Assembly: GCA_005884255.1 (NCBI GenBank)
Contig: VBDL01000211.1
Span: 1 to 5,752, forward strand
Origin: Betaproteobacteria bacterium
Lineage (GTDB): Bacteria > Pseudomonadota > Gammaproteobacteria > Burkholderiales > Burkholderiaceae_C
DNA length: 5,752 nucleotides
Direction of reading: 5' to 3'
Positions 1-5,136 of the stretch are shown here, one piece after another (positions within the stretch are counted from its first letter, which is position 1; every line of letters begins with the position of its first letter). Below the pieces are notes generated by a model. That model saw nothing but the letters and a program-made list of their open reading frames with translations, searched no databases and was not told the DNA's origin. Position numbers and translations under genes: made by a program.

Positions 1-198
1 CAGGATGGCCATCACCGGGTAGGCGACGCGGTCGGACGCGGCGAGCACATTCAGCCATGACTCGCTGATCCACGCCGCGCAGAAGGCCGTGGAGCCGGCG
101 GCGAACAGCCAGAAGGTCGCGCGCCGCTCGATCAGCGTCAGCGTGACAAGGGGCTCGGCGGCCGAGCGTGCGGGCGGGGTCCTGGACGGCGACTCCAT
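1..198 (-). CDS. N-terminal fragment of a membrane protein, unidentified (runs off left edge)
   Basis: Only the first 66 codons are present, and the reading frame stays open to base 1. The start is the ATG at 198-196, the first ATG after an in-frame TAA a few codons upstream. The first 26 or so residues are polar and proline/arginine-rich (starting MESPSRTPPARSAAEP), which suggests a short cytoplasmic tail. A hydrophobic segment follows at about residues 28-44 (FWLFAAGSTAFCAAWI), then a short loop with tryptophans and charged residues, then the beginning of a second hydrophobic segment from about residue 58. This is the pattern of a multi-pass inner-membrane protein. It resembles the membrane-sensor front end of some diguanylate cyclases or histidine kinases, but no catalytic domain is in view, so no function is assigned. 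There is no clear Shine-Dalgarno; a -10-like box lies 5 bases upstream. The open frame of the MOSC gene overlaps this start by 61 bases. Confidence 0.6.
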   Translation of the reverse strand, partial: MESPSRTPPARSAAEPLVTLTLIERRATFWLFAAGSTAFCAAWISESWLNVLAASDRVAYPVMAIL

Positions 199-1022
199 GC
201 CGCGTTATCGGACGCTACGATGCCCGGTGTAGCCCGGCCGCGCCGGGATGCGAACAATTCACGCTGAAGAATGGAGAACGCCATGGGCTGGCAATCGCAC
301 ACGCCGCACACCAAGGATCTGGGCGGGGGTCGGTAGCCGCTGAGCGTGTCGCCCGGTTCATGGCCCTGCTCGCCGCGAGATGGGTCGACGCTGGGGATGG
401 TGCAGCGCCCGCAAGGCTTGACCACCTTCAGGCGCACCGCGCCGTCGGGGCCATCGAGCACGATCTCGTCGAGCCAGTCCTCGCCGTGCGCATCCAGACC
501 GTCGAGCACGAGGTTGGGCCGGAAGCGCTGCATCGTCACCGGCGGCAGCCCGCGCTCGGCGAGGCGTCGATTCAGCTCGGCGAGCGATGCGGTGGACGCG
601 ACCAGCAGCGGGAAGCCGTCGCTGAAGGCGTTCTCGGCCTCGAGCGCGCCGGTCCACTGGCGACTGGACAGGCGCCGCTGTTCGGGGTCGAAGCGCACCA
701 ACCTGACCATGTCGTAGGCGGCGACCTCGTCGTCCCACACACGCACGCGGCATGGGGCTTCGACCGCGTCGAGCGCCAGGTGCAGCCCCAGCATGCCCGG
801 CGCGCGCAGCAGCAGGTCGTGCGTGCGCAAGCTGGGCTGGATCAGCGCCATGCGCGGCAGCTCGCGCTGGCTGACGAAGCCGCCCATCTCGTCGACCACC
901 ATCCACGCGCGGTCGAACTCCAGGCCCGTTTCGATGAGCAGGCTCTCATCGACGGCGATGCCGGCGCAGGACTTCACGGGATGCACGAAAAGCGAAGAAA
1001 GGCTCAACTCGACGTCACTCAT
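138..1022 (-). CDS. MOSC domain-containing protein (YcbX-like), probably defective
   Basis: The 294-residue product belongs to the two-domain MOSC family, which carries an N-terminal beta-barrel and a C-terminal MOSC domain that binds molybdenum cofactor or carries sulfur in molybdoenzyme metabolism. The N-terminal domain begins at once (LFVHPVKSCAGIAVDESLL, residues 11-29) and includes FDRAWMVVD (37-44) and QRELPRMALIQP (52-63). The MOSC part has the FSDGFPLLVA segment (133-142), RFRPNLVLDG (166-175) and the PCGRC motif (203-207) with the conserved cysteines. Two things are odd. Between AYDM (102-105) and VRLVRFDP the family normally has a helix of about 16 residues of the type GDxAAxWLSxFLGxP, which is absent without loss of frame. 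After GDTLSGYR (224-231) the usual glycine-rich strand with F-G-M/Q-N is not readable, codon use becomes atypical and the frame runs 61 bases into the next gene. The start is the ATG at 1022; a GTG seven codons earlier is possible but less likely given the -10 box between them. It is transcribed divergently from the flavoprotein gene. Confidence 0.8.
   Translation of the reverse strand: MSDVELSLSSLFVHPVKSCAGIAVDESLLIETGLEFDRAWMVVDEMGGFVSQRELPRMALIQPSLRTHDLLLRAPGMLGLHLALDAVEAPCRVRVWDDEVAAYDMVRLVRFDPEQRRLSSRQWTGALEAENAFSDGFPLLVASTASLAELNRRLAERGLPPVTMQRFRPNLVLDGLDAHGEDWLDEIVLDGPDGAVRLKVVKPCGRCTIPSVDPSRGEQGHEPGDTLSGYRPPPRSLVCGVCDCQPMAFSILQRELFASRRGRATPGIVASDNAAWSRRPGPRPHARPPSPLSR
204..209 (-). 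promoter_or_regulatory. -10-like box upstream of the left-edge membrane protein
   Basis: On the minus strand GATAAC lies 5 bases before the ATG at 198. With usual spacing, transcription would start at or next to the ATG, giving a leaderless message. A poor -35 candidate (GCTACA, matching only the ACA half of the consensus) lies about 18 bases further upstream. The spacing resembles that at the two divergent starts near 1022 and 1062. This is inference from sequence alone. Confidence 0.3.
233..247. repeat. Small perfect GC hairpin
   Basis: CCCGGC and GCCGGG form a perfect 6-bp stem around a 3-base loop. Neither strand has a T-run after it, so it is not a standard intrinsic terminator. It lies in the last part of the MOSC open frame, where codon use no longer looks coding, and just upstream of the next minus-strand start. 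It may be intergenic DNA between the two genes or a chance GC-rich palindrome. Confidence 0.35.
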
Positions 1023-1026
1023 GCGC

Positions 1027-1055
1027 GGATTGTGCCCATCCACGATCACTAGAAT
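1027..1055 (+). promoter_or_regulatory. Promoter of the flavoprotein/dsbC gene series (predicted leaderless start)
   Basis: TAGAAT at 1050-1055 is a near-consensus -10 box (5 of 6 to TATAAT), and the ATG follows after only six bases (CCCCGC). Transcription would therefore start at about the A of the ATG, giving a message with no leader, in keeping with the lack of a Shine-Dalgarno. The -35 region with a 17-base spacer would be GGATTG (1027-1032), a poor match; TTGTGC at 1030 fits better but leaves only a 14-base spacer. The -35 zone overlaps the -10 box of the opposite promoter. Confidence 0.55.
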
Positions 1056-1057
1056 CC
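1029..1057 (-). promoter_or_regulatory. Promoter of the MOSC gene (predicted leaderless start)
   Basis: On the minus strand CACAAT (1034 to 1029) lies exactly six bases (CCGCGC) before the ATG at 1022. This is the same spacing as on the plus-strand side. There is no Shine-Dalgarno, so a leaderless or near-leaderless transcript is likely. The -35 position with a 17-base spacer is GGATTC (1057 to 1052), which is weak and overlaps the opposite -10 box. Confidence 0.45.
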
Positions 1058-1061
1058 CCGC

Positions 1062-2155
1062 ATGACCCCTCAACCCTGCGATGTGCTGGTGAGCGGCAGC
1101 GGTGCCGTCGGCGCCAGCCTGGCGCTCGCGCTGTCGCGCCGCGGCCTGTCGGTGGCGCTGGCCGGCGAGGTGCGCACGGGTGGCGGGCCCGACGTGCGTG
1201 CGTATGCGCTGAACGCGGCCTCGGTGGCACTGCTCACCGAGCTGAAGGTGTGGGGCGCGCTGCCGCCGGATGCGGCGACGCCGGTGTACGACATGCATGT
1301 CGAAGGCGACGTGCCCGGCGCGGCGCTCGACTTCTCCGCGTGGACCCAGGGCGTGCGCCAGCTCGCGGTGATCGTCGATGCCGCCGCGCCGCGGTGCGTT
1401 ACGCGCCGCATGTCACGCGCGTGGACGCCGCCGTGCCGTGTGCACTCCACGCCGTCTGCGAAGGGCGCGCGTCGAGCGCGCGCGACGCGCTCGGCGTGCA
1501 CTTCGCGATGCACGACTACGGCCAGCGCGCGGTGGCCGCGCGGCTGGTCGCCTCGGCGCCGCACCAGGGCGTGGCCCGCCAGTGGTTCCGCTCACCCGAT
1601 GTGCTGGCGCTGCTGCCTTTCGATCGCCCGCAGCCGGCCTGCAGCTATGCGCTGGTGTGGTCGCTGCCGGCCGATCGCGCGCTCGAAGTGCAACGGCTGG
1701 AACCGGCCGCCTTCGAGCAGGCGCTGGCCGAGGCCACGCGCGGCGCTGCCGGCGAGCTGCGGCTGGCCGGCGAGCGCGCCGCTTGGCCACTGGCGCGTGG
1801 CCAGGCCGAGCGCGTCAGCGGCGACGGCTGGGTACTGCTCGGCGATGCCGCGCATCTGGTGCACCCGCTGGCCGGTCAAGGCTTGAATCTGGGCCTGGCC
1901 GACGTGGCAGCGCTGGTGCGCGTGATCGCCGAGCGCGAGCCGTGGCGTTCCGTCGGCGATGCCAAGCTGCTGCGCCGCTATGCGCGCGCTCGCCAGGCGC
2001 CCACCTGGGCCATGGGCGAGCTGACCGGTGGATTGCTTCACCTCTTTGCCAGCCAGCTGCCGCTGGCCAGGGAACTTCGCAACCGCGGCCTGACTCTCGT
2101 TAACGAACTACCGCCCCTCAAACGCTGGCTCACGGCCCGCGCCCTCGACGCTTAA
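1062..2155 (+). pseudogene. UbiH/COQ6-family FAD-dependent monooxygenase, frameshifted
   Basis: This is a class A flavoprotein hydroxylase of the UbiH/UbiF/UbiI/COQ6 group, whose members hydroxylate the aromatic ring of ubiquinone precursors. The first part (1062 to about 1388) has the FAD-binding GSGAVG loop at residues 12-17 of DVLVSGSGAVGASLALAL, the RAYALN motif (46-51) and the LDFSAWTQGV segment (89-98). After IVDAAA (104-109) the protein sense moves to another frame, starting near 1391 with AVRYAPHVTRVDA. That frame continues with CEGRASSAR (the position of the family's DG motif), ARQWF, LLPFD, and the FAD-ribityl motif GDAAHLVHPLAGQG at 1841-1882, ending at the TAA at 2153-2155. Relatives have about 8-10 more residues (a short helix) at the junction, so a loss of 3n+1 bases, perhaps 25-28, fits better than a single-base slip. 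The junction lies in a GCCGCG micro-repeat. As read, the first frame would give a 274-residue protein without the C-terminal FAD motif. It may be a true mutation or a sequence or assembly error. The start is supported by the TAGAAT box six bases upstream. Which ring position it would hydroxylate cannot be read from the sequence. Confidence 0.82.
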
Positions 2156-2157
2156 GG
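2154..2157 (+). promoter_or_regulatory. Ribosome binding site of dsbC
   Basis: AAGG overlaps the stop codon of the flavoprotein gene and lies seven bases before the dsbC ATG. It supports the start at 2165 and translation from a message shared with the upstream gene. It is one of the few purine-rich start signals in this window. Confidence 0.5.
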
Positions 2158-2164
2158 TCTCCTC

Positions 2165-2905
2165 ATGATTGCTCTGTCGTCTGCGCTGCCGCGCACGTTG
2201 GCCGCTTTCGCCGCCGGCGCCCTCGTGGCCACGGTGGCCCTTGCCGACGAAGCGGCGATCCGCAAGAACCTGCCCGAGCGCCTGCCGGGCTTCCCGAAGA
2301 TCGACGAGGTGACGAAGTCGCCGATCGCCGGGCTCTACGAGGTGCGCATGGGCACCGAGATCGTCTACACCGACGAGCAGGGCAACCACCTGATCCAGGG
2401 CGAGATCATCGACACGCGCTCGCGCGCGAACCTCACCGAGGCGCGCGTCAACAAGCTCACGGCGATCGACCCGGTGAGCCTGCCGCTGAAGGACGCGATC
2501 GTCTGGAAGCAGGGCAGCGGCGCACGCAAGCTGGTGATCTTCGCCGACCCGAACTGCGGCTACTGCAAGCGCTTCGAGCGCGACCTGCAGGCCGTGAAGG
2601 ACGTGACGGTGTACACGTTCCTGATCCCCATCCTCGGCGGCGATTCGCCGGCCAAGACGCGCGACATCTGGTGCGCGAAGGACGCCACCATCGCCTGGCG
2701 CAACTGGATGCTCGAGGGCACGCCGCCGCCGCGCGCGATGGGCCAGTGCGACGCGTCGGCGATCGAGCGCAACCTGGCGCTCAGCCGCAAGCACAAGATC
2801 ACCGGCACGCCGGCGCTGATCTTCGAGGACGGCACGCGCGTCCCCGGAGCGCTGCCGCCGGAACGGCTGGAAAAGCAACTGCTGGCATCGCGCAAGTCGT
2901 CCTGA
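2165..2905 (+). CDS. dsbC: Thiol:disulfide interchange protein DsbC (periplasmic disulfide isomerase)
   Basis: The 246-residue protein is close to the family's usual length. It has a signal peptide: a basic start, a hydrophobic core rich in alanine at about residues 11-26, and a probable signal peptidase I cut after A27 (ALA before DEA). The N-terminal dimerisation domain follows (about 28-85) with the DsbC-type IAGLYEVRMG segment and LIQGEIID. The thioredoxin-fold catalytic domain has FADPNCGYCKRF with the active-site CGYC at 131-134, a second cysteine pair at 170 and 195 in the positions of the DsbC structural disulfide, and the cis-proline loop TGTP (213-216). DsbC shuffles wrong disulfides in periplasmic proteins and is kept reduced by DsbD, which is not in this window. 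It starts nine bases after the flavoprotein stop, so co-transcription is likely. No defects are visible. Confidence 0.95.
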   Translation: MIALSSALPRTLAAFAAGALVATVALADEAAIRKNLPERLPGFPKIDEVTKSPIAGLYEVRMGTEIVYTDEQGNHLIQGEIIDTRSRANLTEARVNKLTAIDPVSLPLKDAIVWKQGSGARKLVIFADPNCGYCKRFERDLQAVKDVTVYTFLIPILGGDSPAKTRDIWCAKDATIAWRNWMLEGTPPPRAMGQCDASAIERNLALSRKHKITGTPALIFEDGTRVPGALPPERLEKQLLASRKSS

Positions 2906-2916
2906 GCGGGCGCTGC

Positions 2917-2922
2917 GACAAT
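2917..2922 (+). promoter_or_regulatory. -10-like box before the DUF3429 gene
   Basis: GACAAT lies eight bases upstream of the ATG at 2931, within the 25-base gap after dsbC. No Shine-Dalgarno is visible between it and the start. The arrangement resembles that at the divergent starts near 1022 and 1062, suggesting an internal promoter making a near-leaderless message for the last three genes. No good -35 hexamer is visible, so support is moderate at best. Confidence 0.4.
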
Positions 2923-2930
2923 CGCGCGCC

Positions 2931-3377
2931 ATGAGTTCCGCCGATCTGTCGCTGACGCCGCCTTCGACCCTCGCCCACCGCCTGGCCTACGCCGGGCTGG
3001 TCCCCTTCGTGCTCGGCGCGCTGCTCGTGTGGCTCGTGCGCGAGGACGCGCTGGCCTATGCGGCGCTGGCGCTGTCGGGCTATGCCGCGGCGGTGGTCGC
3101 GATGCTCGGCGGCATCCACTGGGGCCTCGGCTTTCGGCAAACCGTTCAGTCGCCCACGCCATTCGCGTGGGGTGCGGTGCCCGTGGTGGTGTCGTCGATC
3201 GCGGTGATCATGCCGCCGCACGCCGGCCTGGTGATCCACGGCGCGATGCTCGTCATCTGCTACCTCGTGGACCGCCGCGTCTACCCCGCGCACGGCCTGT
3301 CCGGTTGGCTCACCTTGCGCTTCCGCCTGAGTGCGGTCGCCGCCCTCTGCTGCTTCCTCGCCGCTGCCGGCACCTGA
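2931..3377 (+). CDS. DUF3429 family inner-membrane protein
   Basis: A 148-residue hydrophobic protein with about five predicted membrane segments (roughly residues 18-36, 41-60, 78-95, 97-113 and 132-146). The GGIHWG motif (60-65) at the end of the second segment, DRRVYP (114-119) and WLTLRFRL (126-133) are typical of DUF3429 proteins, a family of proteobacterial membrane proteins with no established function. The protein has no signal peptide; the 14 or so polar N-terminal residues are probably cytoplasmic. The start is the ATG 25 bases after the dsbC stop, preceded by a -10-like box rather than a Shine-Dalgarno. It ends three bases before the M61 peptidase gene, so the two are almost certainly co-transcribed and perhaps translationally coupled. 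No damage is apparent. Confidence 0.8.
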   Translation: MSSADLSLTPPSTLAHRLAYAGLVPFVLGALLVWLVREDALAYAALALSGYAAAVVAMLGGIHWGLGFRQTVQSPTPFAWGAVPVVVSSIAVIMPPHAGLVIHGAMLVICYLVDRRVYPAHGLSGWLTLRFRLSAVAALCCFLAAAGT

Positions 3378-3387
3378 TCAATGATCA
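3375..3387. repeat. Two TGATCA palindromes across a stop/start junction
   Basis: TGATCA occurs at 3375-3380 and again at 3382-3387, separated by one base. The first copy holds the TGA stop of the DUF3429 gene; the second overlaps the ATG of the M61 gene. It is probably a coincidence of the tight gene junction (Met-Ile-Thr start), and it contains two GATC sites. Confidence 0.5.
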
Positions 3388-5126
3388 CCTACCGCATCGC
3401 CGTCGCCGACGCGAACGCCCACCTGTACCGTGTGACGCTGAAGCTCCCGCGGCCCGCGGCCGAGCAGCGGCTGTCGCTGCCGGTGTGGATTCCCGGCAGC
3501 TACATGGTGCGCGAGTTCGCGCGCCACCTGTCGGGCTTCGAGGCGAAGCAGGGCACGCGCACCGTCGCGCTGCAGCAGCTGGACAAGACGAGCTGGCTGG
3601 CGCGCTGCGAAGGCACGGCCACGCTGGAGCTGAGTTACCTCGTCTACGCCTTCGATACGTCCGTGCGCGCGGCCTTTCTCAACAGCGAGCGCGGCTTCTT
3701 CAACGGCACCAGCCTGTGCCTGCGCGTCGAAGGGCGCGAGAGCGAGCCGCACGGCATCGAGCTCGCTGCCCTGCCGCGCGGCTGGCAGGCGGCCACCGCG
3801 ATGCGCGCGGTGCAGGTCGACGCCAACGGCCGCGGCAGCTACGAGGCCGACGACTATGACGAACTCGTCGACCACCCGTTCGAGCTCGGTCGCTTCTGGC
3901 GCGGCAGCTTCGTGGCCAACGGCGTGCCGCACGAGTTCGTGGTGGCGGGCGCGTGGCCCGGCTTCGACGGCGAGCGGCTGCTCGCCGACAGCAAGCGCAT
4001 CTGCGAGGCGGAGATCGAGTTCTGGCACGGAAAGAAGAAGCCGCCGTTCGAGCGCTACGTGTTCATGCTCAACGCGGTGGACGACGGCTATGGCGGGCTC
4101 GAGCACCGCGCCAGCACCGCGCTGATCGCCGCGCGGCGTGACCTGCCGCGCGCGAACCAGAAGGAGCTGAGCGACGGCTACGTGACGCTGCTCGGCCTGA
4201 TCAGCCACGAGTATTTCCACACCTGGAACGTCAAGCGGCTGAAGCCTTCGGAGCTGGCGCGCATCGACTACACGCGCGAGAACCACACCGAGCTCTTGTG
4301 GTTCTTCGAGGGCTTCACCTCCTATTACGACGACCTGCTGCTGCTGCGCGCCGGCCTGATCGATGCGCCGCGCTACCTGAAGCTCGTGGCCAAGACGATC
4401 AACGGCGTGCTCGGCGCGCCGGGGCGCCAGGTGCAAAGCGTCGCGCAATCGAGCTTCGACGCCTGGACCAAGTACTACCGGCAGGACGAGAACACGCCGA
4501 ACTCGACGGTGAGCTACTACACCAAGGGCTCGCTGGTCGCGCTGGCGCTCGATCTCACCGTGAGAAGCGCGGGCCACCACGGCAGCCTCGACGACGTGAT
4601 GCGTGCGCTGTGGAGCCACAGCGCCGGCGGGCCAATCACGCAGGCCGACATCGCGCAGGCCCTGCAGCACGCGGCCGGCCGCTCGCTGCAGCGCGAGATC
4701 GGGCAGTGGGTGCACGGCCGCGAAGACCTGCCGCTCACCCCGCTGCTCGAGGCCTTTGGCGTGGCCACCAAGAGCGAGGCCGCGCCGTTCGCGCAACGCC
4801 TGGGGCTGCGCGTGAGCGAAGGCGCGTTGACCGGCGTGCAGGTGAAGTCGGTACTGCGCGGCAGCGCCGCCGAGCGCGCCGGGTTGTCGCCCGGCGACGA
4901 GTTGCTCGCCGTCAATGGCTGGCGCGTGCGGCGCATGGACGACGCGCTGCAGTGGCTGGCGCCGCAGGCCGCGGCCGAGTTGCTGGTGGTGCGCGATGGC
5001 CGCGTGCTCACGCTGCAGCTCGACACCGCGCTCCACGCCGAGGCCGGCAGCACGTACACGCTGAGCCTGGCGGACAAGCCGGCCGGCGCGGCACTGGCGC
5101 AGCGGCGCGCCTGGCTGGGCGTGTAG
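3381..5126 (+). CDS. M61 family metallopeptidase (glycyl aminopeptidase type) with C-terminal PDZ domain
   Basis: The 581-residue protein matches the M61 peptidase family, whose studied member from Sphingomonas removes N-terminal glycine and, less well, alanine. The N-terminal beta-rich region (about 1-190) includes LPVWIPGSYMVREFARHL (33-50), a family hallmark. The catalytic thermolysin-like domain carries GGLEHR (238-243), the zinc motif HEYFHTWNVKR with zinc ligands H276 and H280 and catalytic E277, and the probable third ligand E310 in WFFEGFTSYYDD. A helical part follows, with YYTKGSLVALALDL (379-392). A PDZ domain at about 484-545 contains GVQVKSVLRGSAAERAGL and GDELLAVNGW, and may bind peptide C-termini. 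All metal ligands are present. No signal peptide or membrane segment is seen, so it is predicted to be cytoplasmic. The start is the ATG three bases after the DUF3429 stop; no Shine-Dalgarno is visible, which suggests coupling to the upstream gene. Confidence 0.93.
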   Translation: MITYRIAVADANAHLYRVTLKLPRPAAEQRLSLPVWIPGSYMVREFARHLSGFEAKQGTRTVALQQLDKTSWLARCEGTATLELSYLVYAFDTSVRAAFLNSERGFFNGTSLCLRVEGRESEPHGIELAALPRGWQAATAMRAVQVDANGRGSYEADDYDELVDHPFELGRFWRGSFVANGVPHEFVVAGAWPGFDGERLLADSKRICEAEIEFWHGKKKPPFERYVFMLNAVDDGYGGLEHRASTALIAARRDLPRANQKELSDGYVTLLGLISHEYFHTWNVKRLKPSELARIDYTRENHTELLWFFEGFTSYYDDLLLLRAGLIDAPRYLKLVAKTINGVLGAPGRQVQSVAQSSFDAWTKYYRQDENTPNSTVSYYTKGSLVALALDLTVRSAGHHGSLDDVMRALWSHSAGGPITQADIAQALQHAAGRSLQREIGQWVHGREDLPLTPLLEAFGVATKSEAAPFAQRLGLRVSEGALTGVQVKSVLRGSAAERAGLSPGDELLAVNGWRVRRMDDALQWLAPQAAAELLVVRDGRVLTLQLDTALHAEAGSTYTLSLADKPAGAALAQRRAWLGV

Positions 5127-5136
5127 GCGACCCCCC

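Larger units (their letters stand above)
1020..1064. repeat. Near-perfect inverted repeat spanning both divergent start codons
   Basis: CATGCGCGGATT at 1020-1031 and AATCCCCGCATG at 1053-1064 are inverted copies matching at 11 of 12 positions, with 21 bases between the arms. The arms hold both start codons and parts of both -10 boxes. The symmetry could reflect two copies of the same start-site architecture facing each other, or an operator for a dimeric regulator; the sequence cannot tell these apart. Confidence 0.6.

Noticed and set aside
233..247. Intrinsic terminator for the MOSC gene
   Set aside because: The 6-bp GC stem has no T-run on either strand, so it was recorded only as a small inverted repeat.
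168..1052. 294-residue plus-strand open frame opposite the MOSC gene
   Set aside because: It mirrors the MOSC coding frame and has no family motif. The minus-strand product is clearly a MOSC protein.
1022..1298. N-terminal extension of the MOSC protein over the first part of the flavoprotein gene
   Set aside because: The extra residues are arginine/histidine-rich shadow sequence antisense to the flavoprotein's FAD-binding region. The MOSC domain starts right after the ATG at 1022.
1380..1395. Programmed ribosomal frameshift as an explanation for the split flavoprotein
   Set aside because: No slippery heptamer or clear downstream pseudoknot is visible, and family residues appear to be missing at the join, which a ribosomal slip would not explain.
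2108..2932. Minus-strand open frame of 274 residues opposite dsbC
   Set aside because: It is an arginine/alanine-rich shadow; dsbC on the plus strand is unambiguous with signal peptide, CGYC and cis-proline.
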